64,000 nucleotides of DNA from NCBI GenBank assembly GCA_025526915.1, contig JAHLKH010000119.1, positions 20,300 through 84,299 on the forward strand. Direction: 5' to 3'. This stretch comes from Entophlyctis helioformis. Taxonomy: Eukaryota > Chytridiomycota > Chytridiomycetes > Chytridiales > Chytriomycetaceae. The translations under genes were made by a program, and so were the position numbers. Positions within the stretch are counted from its first letter, which is position 1. Each line of letters opens with the position of its first letter. Under the pieces are notes generated by a model. That model made no database searches, was not told the DNA's origin, and saw only the letters and a program-made list of their open reading frames with translations. Positions 24,101-35,732 of this stretch are shown in pieces.

Positions 24101-26610
24101 GCGGGTTGGGCTGTCCTGAATGCATCATCGTGTGCGGCATCTGGGCCATGGTCATGGCAGCCTCGACTGCAGCCGTGGCAGCCGCAGCTTGGCGCTGCTT
24201 CTCGAGATACTCGTGTTGTGCGTGCAGCAGCCATTCCAGCTGCGTCTCGCGTCGGCGCTGCACAGCAGACGCGTACGGCAGAGCCGTCTGGTCCATGATC
24301 TGTCCATGGACAACGAGATGTGCGGGTGCCTGGGTCTCCTCGTCAATGAGGCCGCCGTGCTGGTCGGCCAGCTGCACAATGCGCCAGTCCTTGGCAAAGA
24401 ACTGCTCTTCGGGTGTCTTGGCATACGCGTTTGGACTGACGGCTGTGCCATAGAGGTGCACTGCGCCGGTGCTGTCTGCGAGAACAAGATGGCTACCGTC
24501 GGGTGAGAACCGCGCTTCCAGAAGAGCCTCAGGAAAGACATCCGAGAAGATGGAGACGCCTCGGTGCAGGTCCCAAAAGTAGCCTGCCCGTCCTTTCCGG
24601 TGCTCACAACGATGCGAGGGTCTACGGGGTGCGGCTCGAGCGTTAAGACTTCGTCGCGATGGCCCGTGAGGATGTACATGCACTCGCCCGTGCTGGAATC
24701 AAACACGCGGATGCCAAAGTCGCCGTACGAAGCCACAACACACGAGTCGTCGGCGTTCCAGCAAAGCGAGTGCACTTCCAAGAATGCGGCAGGCGGCACG
24801 GCCCGGCGAGGCTGACCTGACAGCGTCTGACCGTGCTGCGGCTCTTGCGATGCCATCTCTGGCTGCGTCGCTGTATTGGCATGGTCTCCCGCTGCTGCAC
24901 CGTGAGCGTCGACACCATCTGGTGCCGGTGTCCATGGCAGCAACAGGAGCAGCAGAGTCGGCAGTGGCTGAGCAGATGGAGAGCGGCAGGGTTTCTGATC
25001 TGCGGCAGGCAGAGGGCGGCCCAGAAACAACACCCCTGACGATGTTGTTGATGACAAGCTTGCCGTCCTTGCTGCCCGACAGCAGGCGATTGCCGGTGTT
25101 GCTAAATGCGACATCTGTCACGCGGCCCTTGTGGCAGTCGATGATGTGCGGTGTCAGGTCGTCCGGCCGGGCGGGGCGAGACGCAATCGAGAACAGGTAG
25201 ATAAGGCCGTCTAAGCCGCCAGTGGCAAACATGGTGCCGGTGCAGTTGAATGTGGATGCGAGGACCAAGTCGCGCAGCAGAGTGCCGCCTCTGAGAACAA
25301 AGGGCTGGTCATGTGGAAATGACTGTCAGCATGCCCATACATGCAGGACAGCAAGCGTGTCGGACACGATGGCATGGACGCACAGGCACTTGGAGCAGGT
25401 TTGACTTTGCATCCCACATGTACAGACGCGACTTTGCGTCGCTGCAAGTGACCAGCAGACACTGGTTGTCTGGATCTGGAGAAGGCGACCAGCTGATGGT
25501 GGTGATCTCCTTGCCGACGTTGATGCTCTGCAGCGGCGTCATGGTGTCAAAGTCCCAGATGCGGATGAACTGGTCGCTGGCCGCCGTGGCCAGGAACTTG
25601 TTGGAGAAGTCAATGGCGACATCAATGATGACGACGCGGACCTGTGCGAGGTTGGAGGGACCATGCGAGGAGGGGCGGTGAGTCGCAAGACGGCACGAGG
25701 CGGACAGTACGCGACGAAGCGGTTGTGTGGTGTGCCTGGCGACTCACATTGTTGCGGACTGTCTGGTGTCCACGGATGGACTCGACCAGCCATCCATTGT
25801 CGGCACTCCAGACCTTGACGAGCGCATCATCGGCACCCTGCGCGGAATGAGCCGGCCAGATTGGGGGTTGCACCATTGCGCGTCAGTGCAGAGCATTTTA
25901 CAGGGATCATTTAAGACAGACGCGGCATGCAAGAACACAGATACGTGCAAGAACACACCGTGACAAAGCGCGAGCCTGAGCGGTCAAAGATGACGGTGTA
26001 GGCGGGGCCCAGATGGCCGCGGATGGACATGAGCTTGGCTGTGCGCGAGCCCAGGAAGCCCGTCGACAGCGTGTGGCTGTGCATTGTGCGCACAGCCGAG
26101 CCCAGCTGGCGGTGGTCGAGGGCCCTGGCTGGCGGGTGCATCAGTGAATGCATCAGTGAATGGACTGCATTCAGTTATGCATATTGTTATGCATAGTGCA
26201 TAGTGCATAGTGCATAGTGCACTGCCCATCGTGGGATATCCATGTGCATTACCTGCATTGGATGTGGCCGTCAGCTGGCGCACGACCGAGGGTCTGGGCG
26301 GGAGACCTGCAGGACGCACGAGCCGCGAGGCAGAGATGCTGCTGCACAGCGACGCGGCAAAGGGCAGCGACGTCTCGATCTGGCGCAGGCCCAGCTGCAC
26401 CAGGTCCAGCAGCTCCGAGGGCGACGCGTGGCCGTGGGTCTGTGCCAGCTGCGCAAACGTGGCCGTCTGGGGCCTGCCGAGCCAGTTCAAGGCGTGCGGG
26501 AACGAGTCGGACGCGGCGACGCGCTTGTGGTGCGGCTGCTGGTGCTGTGGCGAGCGGGACGCGGCGCTCCTTGCGCGGCCTCTATCGGCGACGGCCATGT
26601 GGGCATCCTC

Positions 26611-26700
<90 letters not shown>

Positions 26701-27235
26701 GCATCCTCGTCGTGGTCGCCAGGCTCTGCGGCCGTGACACTGGTCGACGGCGAGTGCGAGCGAGACACGCCAGGGCCGGCGTGTGGCGTGTGTCTGTGGA
26801 CTCGTCGATTTCCCTGCAGAGCGTCTCAAACGTCTGGACGAGGCCCGTCTGCGACAGGAACCGGGCAACGTGGAACAGCGTCTCTGCGGGCGGCACGGGC
26901 GGCACGGCCAGCACGGCCAGCACGGGCAGAGCGTCAGATGCTGCCTGTCGCTGTCGCTGTCTGTGTCTGTGCCGCTGTCTGGGCTGTCTGTCTCGTCCAT
27001 CCCCGTCCCACCGCTGTCCCACCCCTGTCCCCACCATCTGCCGCGGCCTGTTCTCACGCCCCGACCAGAGCGGAATTGGCCGACAGCCAGCCAAGACCGC
27101 CGGCAGCCAACGCAGCCGTACGGCAACATGCGTCGAAGCAGCAGCCAGAGCAGCCGACGCTCCGCCTTGCGCCTCGCCTCTCCTTCATCGCACACGCAGA
27201 ACAGACTCACCTCGATGCAGCGTCTGTGGATCCAT
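21188..27235 (-). CDS. PHIP/BRWD-family WD40-repeat and bromodomain protein
   Basis: These nuclear proteins read histone marks and can serve as CUL4 substrate receptors. The first exon is 27211..27235 (MDPQTLHR) and joins at 26883 to ETLFHVARFLSQTGLVQTF, the LisH-like start known from animal PHIP. WD40 repeats follow between about 26150 and 24400: RTAKLMSIRGHLGPAYTVIF, DDALVKVWSADNGWLVESI, FIRIWDF, GGLDGLIYLFSI and CMYILTGHRDEVLTLEPHPV. The family block after the propeller is present (EEQFFAKDWR; LIDEETQAPAHL). A long acidic, Lys/Ser-rich linker leads to one bromodomain (FVDAVPYAEFPTYLSVVPYP, LVGNAFKFNEPES), then an acidic/basic tail ending at 21188. Animal members have two bromodomains; only one was found. 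Internal exons are not all resolved because the frame changes several times, partly in a hexanucleotide repeat. Confidence 0.82.
26611..26700. repeat. CGTGGT hexanucleotide microsatellite inside the BRWD-like gene
   Basis: About 14 copies of CGTGGT, with one interruption, lie in the N-terminal coding part. On the minus strand it codes poly-Asp/His or poly-Thr depending on frame. The reading frame on the two sides differs, so the exact copy number as sequenced is doubtful. Confidence 0.85.
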
Positions 27236-27736
27236 TCGCTCGCTCGACTGGCTTGCTCGACTGGCTGGCTCGCTCGCTCGCTCGCTGGCTGGCCCGCCGG
27301 CTCGACTGATTTTCAGGCAAGTTCGGCGCGCGGCTCGACGGCCCTATTGCCGCACGCCCCCAAACGGCCCTCTGCAACACCCCGTCTGCCTAGTCGTCGC
27401 TGCCCACGCCAAGCTGCACACGGCACACGCCACACGCCACCAGTCCGCATTGCACGCCTGCCTTGCCCACATGCTCGTCGCCCGAGCGTGCGTGAACATG
27501 CCAGGACAGCCGCATGTCCTGCACTGCATGCTGCCGCTCTCCATGCCACCGGCCCACACCCGGCCCGATCACCTCCGTCGCCTGCCTGTATGCGTCTGCA
27601 CCTTGGGATAGGAGCGACTGCCAGCGTGCCTTCGCTGATCACTCGCGACCAATTTCCGTCTTGGTCACGTGACGCGTGCTGAGCCATTTCAATCGAAATC
27701 TGCCTTTAATCCGCTCATCACACACAGTCGGCAGCG
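27236..27736. promoter_or_regulatory. Divergent promoter of the BRWD-like gene and VPS55
   Basis: About 500 bp separate the two start codons. GTCACGTGAC, a perfect palindrome, is at 27664-27673, 64 bp before the VPS55 ATG. A GCTCGCTCG/GCTGGCTGG tract lies at the BRWD side. No gene was seen inside; the open frames there are shadows with no recognisable protein. Confidence 0.45.
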
Positions 27737-28537
27737 ATGGCGGGCATGAAGACCATCATCGTGCTGGCATTCCTGCTGGCAAGCGGCATCCTCGCGGCCA
27801 TCCTGTCGTGCGCGCTTGGAAGGTGCGTCCTGTGCCGGCCGTCGTTGCGCCTTGTCCTGTGCGGGCTCGCTTCTGCCATGCAGCCGTCGCCACACCCTGG
27901 CCGTCTGCGTGAATGAGCATCGCATCGCATCGACAATGACTGCCTTCCGTGCCTGTTACTGACTGGCGCTCTTGTGCCGTCCCTGCCTATCTGCCTATCT
28001 GTCTGCCTGCCTATCTGCCTGCCTATCTGTGTCTATAGCAACTGGCTGCCGCTCCTGAGCGTCTTCACCTTCCTGCTGGCTCCCTTCCCCAACATCATCT
28101 GCAGGCGCATCTCGGGCTCGACCGGCGGCGACTACATGTCGGAGGACAGCAAGTGAGTCTGTCCCTGGCCTTGGATCTGTCCCGCTGCGTGTGCGTGCCG
28201 CTGATTGCTAACTGTCTGGCTGGCTGCCTGCCTGTCTGCCTGCCTGCCTGGATCGGCAGGGGTGTTTGGACGCTGGCTACTTTATCACAAGCTTCTTTGT
28301 CGTGTCTGGCATTGGCAAGTGCTCGCTTGGCATCGCTTGGCATCGCTTGACATCGGCTGACGCTCTTGCCCTCCGATCCGTCTCATCTCAGGCCTGCCCG
28401 TCGTGCTCAACCACTCTGCCATCATCACCGATCTGGCGCTCATCCTGTCGCTCTGCGGCGGCATCCTCATCTACACAACCATCCTCGGCTACTTTCACTA
28501 CTTTGTCGAACAGCCATCGGACCCGTACTCGTACTGA
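27737..28537 (+). CDS. VPS55: Vacuolar protein sorting protein VPS55 (LEPROT/OB-RGRP family)
   Basis: VPS55 is a small four-helix endosomal membrane protein that works with VPS68 in late endosome-to-vacuole traffic. Exons 27737..27822, 28039..28153, 28260..28314 and 28392..28537 give 133 residues, against about 140 in yeast. The start MAGMKTIIVLAFLLASGIL matches the family start. The second helix is NWLPLLSVFTFLLAPFPNII, followed by a polar loop (GGDYMSEDSK), then GYFITSFFVVSGIGLPVVL and a last helix before YFVEQPSDPYSY. The third intron (28315-28391) has a GC donor (TTG|GCAAGT). The first intron is full of CTGCCTAT-type repeats. A CACGTG palindrome is upstream. Confidence 0.92.
28315..28391 (+). 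other. GC-AG intron in VPS55
   Basis: The donor is ATTG|GCAAGT and the acceptor CATCTCAG. The join makes SGIGLPVVL, which is conserved in LEPROT/VPS55. The GT five bases downstream would give a wrong phase. Confidence 0.8.
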
Positions 28538-28707
28538 TCCGACGTCCCTTGGTCGCATCGTCTCTTTTGGACTCTATCCTCTGGTCTAATTGTCCATACT
28601 TGAACAGTAAAACTACCATCTTGTCAAGCCTGGCCGCGTCTTATTGGTTTGCCGTCTGCCAGCCGCTCGCTGCCAGTCTTGCGCCACGCCCATAGCACAC
28701 GTGCGGA

Positions 28708-31700
28708 TCACATGGCCAGCTTGAGCACATACTGGTCAACATGCTGCTCGGCCCACTGGATAGCCTCTGCCGCATACGGCGCTGCCTTGTTGTGGATCTT
28801 GTACGGCTGCGCACATACCTTGTCAAACAACTCGTCGGTTGGCACCACAAACAGCAGCTTGAATCGCAGACGCGCCGGTGTCTGGCTGCCATCCCAGCCA
28901 AGCAGTCCAGATGTCTGTGCCTGCAATGGTGCCGGCTGCTGTGTTGTGCTGCTGCTGTGTTTGGATCGGTGGCACTGGCGCTGGCCGCTGGCACTGCTTG
29001 TGTGGGAGTCGTGTCCGAGACAGATCCGGGAGCTGCATTCTCTACCGTCCCCGTGTTTGCTGCTTCCGCCTCGTCCTCTGGAGCCGATGCCGACGGCGAC
29101 GACACGATCGAGGGCGACAGGAACGCTGTCGGCGCCGCGGAGATGCTCGGCCGGCCCGCCCACAATACTCAGCCGTGGCGCAAGCGCGCTGGGTCGACGT
29201 CCAGACGCCGAGCTTGACCTGCTTCTGCCTCCCGGCATGGGGAACTCACTGCCACTGACAATCGCGTTTTCGCGTCTGGCTGCTCCTGCTCTGCTGTGCT
29301 CCTGCTGCTCCTGCTGTTGCTGCTGGCTGCTGCTGCTTCGGATACTATCCGCTGAAGAGCGACTGGCGCTCGTGTCCATTCGTGTGCTGGTTCTTGTGCC
29401 TGTGCCTGTGCTGACGTTGATTCCAGTGCTGGTGTTGGCATGGTCCTGATCGGTGTTGTGCCTTCACTGGTGCCCCCCGCACTGTCCTGTGTCTCGGTGG
29501 ATCCCCTGATGGCTGTATAGAGCTCGTACAGCTGCTCGGCGCGTACCGGCAGGCTCCGCTCGCTGACCAGGATGCGGAACAAGATGTTGGGTGCCTGGAT
29601 GGCGTCTGCCGGTGCGAAATGCGAGACTTTGGGGATATTGTGTGCACCCGCACTCAGGTCGCCAAACGCGTCAAACAGGAAACACTCGGTCGGTGGGATG
29701 GTGATGGTCCCCGATGCCTCGTCAATGAGAGGCGACCGCAATGTCGCCTTGTCGGGATCGTCCTCGCCGCCAGTCTCTGCCGGCGGTGCTGGTGACGTGC
29801 TCGTGCTGGGCTCGGAATCAGCAGACGCCAAAGGCGACCGTTGAGATGCACCAAGCTTGCGGATCTTGAACACGCCGCCCTCGGTCAGGATGTTGTGCAT
29901 GTGGCCGAGAAACAATGCCTTGCGCACATGGCTGATGTGCGGGTACACGCTGTCCACGTACGCCGAGTCGCCCTCAAACCTCCACAGCCGGCTGACACGC
30001 TCAGCGACCCGCGGCTCCAGCGTCCTCTGCTCGGCCATCAGCCGCGCCACGACTTGCGCCACATACAGTGACGCCATCTTGTAGTTGCTCACCACGTAGT
30101 TGCCCGGATCCGTCGACGCGTGCACGAGCATGTACATGAGCGGGTGCCATTCCGTGCTGCCCTGCTGCATCGACGGCGATGTGTCAGAGAGCGACAGTCG
30201 AGGCGATGGCTGCAGCCCCAGCATGCTTTCGAGCCAGTCCACCACAGACACGCGTTGGAGCAGCGTTGCCAGATGCAGGTGCAGGTACGGGCTGCGAGAC
30301 TGCGACAACACCAACAGCGGATTGCCGCCCCACATGTACACGAGCTCGGTAAACGACCCGTACGACAGCACGTTGGCGTATTTCTCTGGGTATCCGTAGT
30401 ACAGACGCTCAGACTCGGCAAAGTTCCACGACGGCAGCGTGAGCACCGTGAAGCCGGGCAGCCGCTGCACCGCAGGCGGCACCGTGTCCGAGGATGTCAG
30501 GTGCAGCGTTTTGCGGATGTTGATGCGCTTTGACCCTGTGGACGTTGGCGCTGGGATCAGCAGTGGCGCCAAGTCGCCGTCCGAGATGTACCAGACGTGC
30601 GAGTGGTAGAACGCGAGATGCGAGGATACCCGCGACCATCCAGTGGTCACGGTCATGTCGGCCACGTTGAAGATGATGAGCTCGTTGCGGAGATGCGAGT
30701 CCCAGATGATGACGGGTCGGGCTATGCCGTACCGCTGAAAGTACAGCTGCGATGCTCGTGGCTGCTGTTGCTGTTGCTGCTGCTGTTGCTGCTGGTGGCC
30801 GTTGTGTGCACCAGGTCCAAGCGACTGCCGGGATCCCTGAACGCCATTATCAAAACTGTTTTGGCTGCCAAGGCTGCGCATGCTGTTGAGGCTGCGGCCG
30901 AGATTATGGCTGGACGCGCGATGCTGAGCCAGCCCGCGCTGCGACGAGAATGGATGGTGCTGATGGCTTGCCGCGGATGTTCGGCCAACGTCATTGTCGC
31001 TGAACAGGCTCGACGTTGATTCCCAGTTCTCGTCGTCCATGTCCGTGCTGCCGTACGCAACTTGCGCGTGGCTGCCGTGGAAGCTACGGCTGCCCGACAA
31101 CGCGAGCTGGCCGTTGCTCACTGAGCGAATCCCGCCGCTCTGCATGCCATCTGCGCGACTCGCCATCAGCGGTGTCGCTGCCTCTACCACAATCCCGCCA
31201 GCACCATTGACATCGTCATCGTCTGCCTGCTCGACAGGCATCTCGATCATCCCCGTGACCACCAAATACAGCATCCACAGCCCGAAAAAACGTCTTGCCC
31301 ATTCCCGGCGTCCCCGTCACCACGAACCCGCGCTGCCAGTGCGCGCTGCTCTCGATGCCCAGAGCGAGCTCCTTGTACGCGTGCCGCACGTACATCTTGG
31401 ACCCCAGCGCCGGATCGCCAAGAAAGTACACGCCAGCTGGCAGGCTCAGGATATCGTCTTCCAGCACCGCGTGCGGCAGCTGTTGCCAGAACTTGACGAG
31501 CTCAATGTCGGCAATGTGTGATCCGGCTGTCAACGCTGTCCATGCTTCGTCAGTGTCTGTTCGTTTGTGTTCCTCGGTGACAATGTCTGCATGCGTCTGT
31601 GTGTGGTTCGACAAAACACAATGTTGCATACGACGATTGATACTTGCCTGCGTTGGCCGTGGGCGGCTGGGACAGTGTCGACTCGTCAATGACAATCTCG

Positions 31701-32656
31701 AATGCCTCGTAGCGCGAATTGATCATGGTGAGGATCGCGGGGAACTCGGTCGGCAGGCACTCGACTATCGGCATGGGCTCTTGGCCAAGCCGCTGCATGT
31801 CGGCGAGGTACCGCGACGCGACGTCTGCACAGATCTCGCCGATGGTGACGCCTTCATGGTACCGAAGGTTTGGGATCACGATGGCTGGCTTCGCGGCAAG
31901 ACCTGTGGTGTGGCTCTGAAGAGTCTTGGCCCGATGGGATGAGGTGTGCGACAGATGCGAAGTTGACCGTGTTGATATGGACGACGGGTCAGAAGGCGAT
32001 GGATGGAACTGCTGCGAAGCGGCGCGCCGGCTGGACCGGAGACCCTGCGGCTGCTGGCTGTCCTGGCTTGCTGGCACGTACGATCCCGTCGTGTGCGCAC
32101 GCTGGTGGCTGCCACCACCACTCCCATCACCCGTTGACGCACGCGGTGACCCACCACCGCTGCCACGATGCCTACGATCGCCTGACCCGTGAGGCGGCTC
32201 CTTGGCACGGCTCGGCTCGTGGAACGTGTGAGGTGCCTGCCCGGCGCTTGGCCCCACGCTCCCCGGCACCCACGAGGCAGGCACCTTGAGCCGCAGCTGC
32301 GACGCATCAAACCCGCGCATCTGGTTGGCGAAATTCACCGTCACTTTCTTCAGCACGCCCGCGACGGTATCGAACGGCATCACGTCCACCACATCCGCTC
32401 GCCCATTGAATTCCACCCACAGCAGCCGGCGTTTCGATCGGTTCGTTGGCGTCTCGGTCTGCATGAGCGCGAGCGACTCGTTGTACGAGGACTTGCGGCG
32501 CGGTGCCGCATGCGGTCCGCCGTGGCCGATGTTGGGGGCGGAGCGCGGGGCGTCGTAGTGCGGCGGCTCGTAGGCGATCGCCTGGTGGGCAGCCGTCTTG
32601 GCAGACGCTGCCTTGCGGGCGAACGGATCTGCAAACAGCTTCGAGAGCGTCGACAT
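28708..32656 (-). CDS. Crinkler (CRN)-like P-loop NTPase protein
   Basis: CRN-type proteins were first described as effectors of oomycetes and are also common in chytrids. Exon 1 is 31648..32656 and encodes a ubiquitin-like N-terminal region with Ser/Gly-rich inserts. Exon 2 starts at 31526. It carries the family blocks KFWQQLP...LPAGVYFLGDPALGSKMYVR, then Walker A VVTGTPGMGKTFF, and later LPSWNFAESERLYYGYPE and MWGGNPLLVL, the usual region after the NTPase core. The C-terminus has KLLFVVPTDELFDKVCAQPY, the common CRN closing motif, with the stop at 28708. A run of six T after Walker A (plus strand A6 at 31286-31291) has one base too many. Further shifts lie between about 29400 and 28950 in the Ser/Gln-rich part. 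No clear signal peptide was seen, so secretion is not supported. Its target is unknown. Confidence 0.72.
31527..31647 (-). other. GC-AG intron in the Crinkler-like gene
   Basis: Read on the minus strand, the donor is CGCAG|GCAAGT and the acceptor TTGACAG. Phase 1 is kept and the join gives NAAGSHIADIELVKFW. Confidence 0.65.
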
Positions 32657-32777
32657 GCTTTGTTTTGTTGCCAGAAGACAAGTCGCGCTTTGCTTGCCAA
32701 TGAACAAAATGCTGGGATTCGGCAGATCCCTGTACAGGTGCTGCTGCTGCTGGTGCTGTTGCTGGCGCTGGCCATGC

Positions 32778-34887
32778 ATGCCGTGGCTGGCACGGACACG
32801 GCGATACTCACGCTGCGTGGGGCCGGCAGGCACTGCGGACGGCACGGCCAGCCAGCCAAGTGCAGCGAGCAGCGCTGAGCATCAAGTCGAGGCACGACGC
32901 GGCGCAGTTTGGCTCGCCCGGCCCTTCAGCGGCGTGTGGGCAGGCACCGCATCAGCGCGCACGTTTGATGTGCACGGTGCGTGCATGCCACTCTCTCTGC
33001 AGCGCATCCTGCAGTCGCACACTCGCTGCTGACTGCGAGCGCATGCATGGCCAGATCCATCGACGCTCGAGCGGCTGGTGTCGCTGCCCGACATGGACGC
33101 CAGCGACACGGCAAAGTCCGTCGAGGCTGCTCATGCAAGCCTGCCTGCCTGGCGATCGACCACGGCACGGGTAAGCACGCATCCCATGCTGGCCTGGCCA
33201 GCACTTGTCAGCCAGCACTCGCCCGATCTGTGCTGTCGCTCATGCCTACCCCTCAGCATCGCGCCAACATCCTCAAACGGTGGCACAGATCCCTGCTCGA
33301 CAACCGCGAGTCTCTTGGTGCGTCGCGTTGCTCGCAGACTGTCGACGCATGCACACCGACTGACCCACTGCAACAGCGTACACCATGACGCTCGAGTCCG
33401 GCAAGCCCCTCGCCGAATCACGCGGAGAAGTCGACTACGGCGCATCCTACCTCGAATGGTTCGCCGAAGAAGCATCGCGCATCACGGGCGACATCCTGCC
33501 GTCAACGTCGTCCGGCAGACGGCTTCTGGTCACAAAGCACCCCGTCGGTGTCTGCGCGCTCATCACGCCGTGGAACTTTCCGCTGGCGATGATTGCCCGC
33601 AAGGTGGCGCCGGCTCTCGCTGCTGGGTGCACGGTGGTCGTCAAGCCGGCATCGCAGACACCTCTCACGTGTTTGCTGATGGCAAAGCTCGGCTTGGAGG
33701 CTGGCTTGCCGGACAGCGTCGTCAATATTGTCACGGCCAGCCACGCAAACACTGCGTCTGTCGGGAAAGTTCTCGCTGAGCACCGTCTTGTACGCAAGAT
33801 CTCGTTTACAGGATCGGTATGGCTTCCGCTGGCTCTGCTTGTGAGGGAGGACGGAGCCCATACTGACCGACTCGTGAACAGACGGCTGTTGGCAAGCTGC
33901 TCGCTGCACAGGCAACGTCAACCATGAAACGCGTGTCCCTCGAGCTCGGCGGCAATGCCCCGCTCATCGTCTTTGGTATGCCCAGTCTCAGCCATGCCCT
34001 CCATCACACACACCACATCGCGCACTAAAACCACTCCATGGATGGCACAGAGGACGCGGATCTCGACCTGGCGGTCAACGGTATCATGGCGTCCAAGTTC
34101 CGCAACGCGGGACAGACCTGTATCTGCACCAACCGCATCTACGCACACAAGGATATCGCTGCCACGCTCATATCCAAACTGCGTGCACGCATCGCTGCCC
34201 TGCGTGTGGGTTCTGGCTTGCATCCCGACACGCAGATAGGCCCGCTCATCTCTCAGGCTGCCATGGCAAAAGTCGAGCGGCATGTCAGCGACGCGCTGGA
34301 GAGCGGCGCTGTCGTGAGTACGGCGCATCGGCACATGAGGCTGGCCCGCTGTTTTGGAAACCGACGCTGCTGTCGGGTGTGACTGGCTCTATGCTGATTG
34401 CCCGTGAAGAGACGTTTGGTCCTGTTGCAGCCGTGTTGGAGTTTGCCAGCGAGCCTGAAGGTGAGGGTTGGTGCATGGTGGTGGCGGTGCTGGTGCCGTG
34501 CGCACACTGATGTGAGTGGATGATTGGTGGTTGTGACTAGCCATCGAGCTTGCCAACGCCACAGATGCCGGACTGGCAGCGTACTTTTACACACGCGATC
34601 TGTCGCGCGTTGTGCGTGTTGCAGACGCGTTGCAGGTCGGCATGGTTGGCATCAACGAAGGTATCTCCAACACGCATCACTGTCCGTTCTTGCTGATTAC
34701 GCTGACCCGCATCTGTCCCTGGTCCACACGTCCCACCGTCGTAGCCATGATCTCGACCGAAGTCGCGCCATTTGGCGGCATCAAGGATTCTGGCGTGGGC
34801 CGCGAGGGGTCGCAGTACGGCATCAACGAGTACCTGGACATCAAGTACCTCTGTCTGGGCGGCATCCAAGAGTCTGCATCACCATGA
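32778..34887 (+). CDS. Succinate-semialdehyde dehydrogenase (aldehyde dehydrogenase family)
   Basis: The enzyme oxidises succinate semialdehyde to succinate in the GABA shunt. Exons: 32778..32976, 33055..33170, 33257..33317, 33377..33816, 33882..33975, 34051..34460, 34541..34660, 34745..34887. Key sites: [13 protein letters not shown] (cofactor pocket), [29 protein letters not shown] with the catalytic Glu, and catalytic Cys in [11 protein letters not shown]. The end, [15 protein letters not shown] then [10 protein letters not shown], is typical of SSADH (GabD) rather than other ALDH classes. The start [12 protein letters not shown] is basic and may be a mitochondrial signal. One base is missing near 34334-34340, just before [11 protein letters not shown]; restoring it gives 527 residues. 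The gene starts 121 bp from the oppositely directed Crinkler-like gene. Confidence 0.9.
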
Positions 34888-34990
34888 TCTGTGCCACGGT
34901 TGCACATCAACCGCATCCCTGCCTAGCGTCCATCATGTGCGTCCATTGAATATACAGCATCAACGCCGCTTGGATCTATACATTGTCCGT

Positions 34991-35694
34991 TTAATCGTCG
35001 TCAGAGTCGGATGCGACTCGGTTTCGGTTGACGAACAGATCGTCGTCATTGTCCTCGTCTTCGCTGCCCTTGTCCTCGTCCTCATCGTCGCTGTCCTCTC
35101 TGACTGCGCTGACCCTGTGGCAAACACTGCCGGCCTGTCCACCGATCGCCAGTACAGCGTTAGCCCAGCGAGAACGCACAGCACCAGGCCGAGCAGAGAG
35201 GGACAGAATGCGTACCATTTGCCAATGGACTGCAGGTACTTGATGTTGTCGGCGAACAGGATATGCAGGATCTCGCCCTTGACCTTGGTCGTGCTGTCTG
35301 CAATCGGCTCGATGATCACAAAGTTGCCTGCGAGCAGCCAGCCACCGCCGCCATATCAGTGCAACTCGTCAGTCCCTACAAACGGACCACTGCGCACGGG
35401 ATGCAGCATCGCTGCCAGACATGCTGGCTGGCACCCACTCTTCTTGACCCAGATGAGCTTCTGGAACTTGCTGGGCATCGAGACGAGCAGTGTGGTTGTG
35501 CCAGCTGGCGGCTGGCTGGCGGATGCCGGGTCGGATGGCGCTGGAGCGGCTGCTGAAGCGACGGCGTCGGTGGACGGGACCGCCACGACGTAGAGACCGC
35601 CGCCGCGGATCTCGAGCACCTTGCCGATGCATTGTGTGCCCGCAGGCTCGGGGTTCGACTGCAGTGCCGCCTGTGTCGTTCGCCGTCTGCCCAT
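34991..35694 (-). CDS. EIF1AD: EIF1AD-like protein (eIF1A domain-containing, OB fold)
   Basis: Exons 35439..35694, 35216..35327 and 34991..35114 give 163 residues, about the size of human EIF1AD (165). The OB fold reads GKVLEIRGGGLYVV, then LLVSMPSKFQKLIWVKK, NFVIIEPIADSTTKVKGEI and ADNIKYLQSIGKW. The C-terminus is strongly acidic and ends with DDDLFVNRNR, a motif shared with the animal protein. An Ala/Ser/Pro insert of about 25 residues sits in the first part of the fold. EIF1AD binds ribosomal subunits and has been tied to late 40S maturation. The start codon is only 38 bp from that of the adenylyl cyclase gene on the other strand. The 3' end faces SSADH, 103 bp away. Confidence 0.9.
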
Positions 35695-35732
35695 TGAGTG
35701 GTTTGAATCCGATAGAAAAACCTCGCGGCTCG
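35695..35732. promoter_or_regulatory. Very short divergent intergenic region, EIF1AD and adenylyl cyclase
   Basis: Only 38 bp separate the two start codons. The sequence is mixed in composition, with a short A-run (GATAGAAAAACC). Each promoter must therefore overlap the other gene's 5' coding part, or one of the true starts lies further in. Confidence 0.5.

Noticed and set aside
26217..27611. Plus-strand frame of 464 codons over the BRWD-like start and promoter
   Set aside because: Arg/Cys/Ala-rich without domains; the minus strand has the conserved PHIP-like start and WD40 repeats.
28153..28260. CTGCCTGT repeats as part of a mobile element
   Set aside because: They are pyrimidine-rich intron tracts also seen in several other introns (5200, 28000, 38230, 50270), without inverted ends or target duplications.
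34314..34339. A 26-nt intron in SSADH
   Set aside because: It would need a GAG acceptor and would delete residues that fit the family. One missing base near 34336 explains the frame better.
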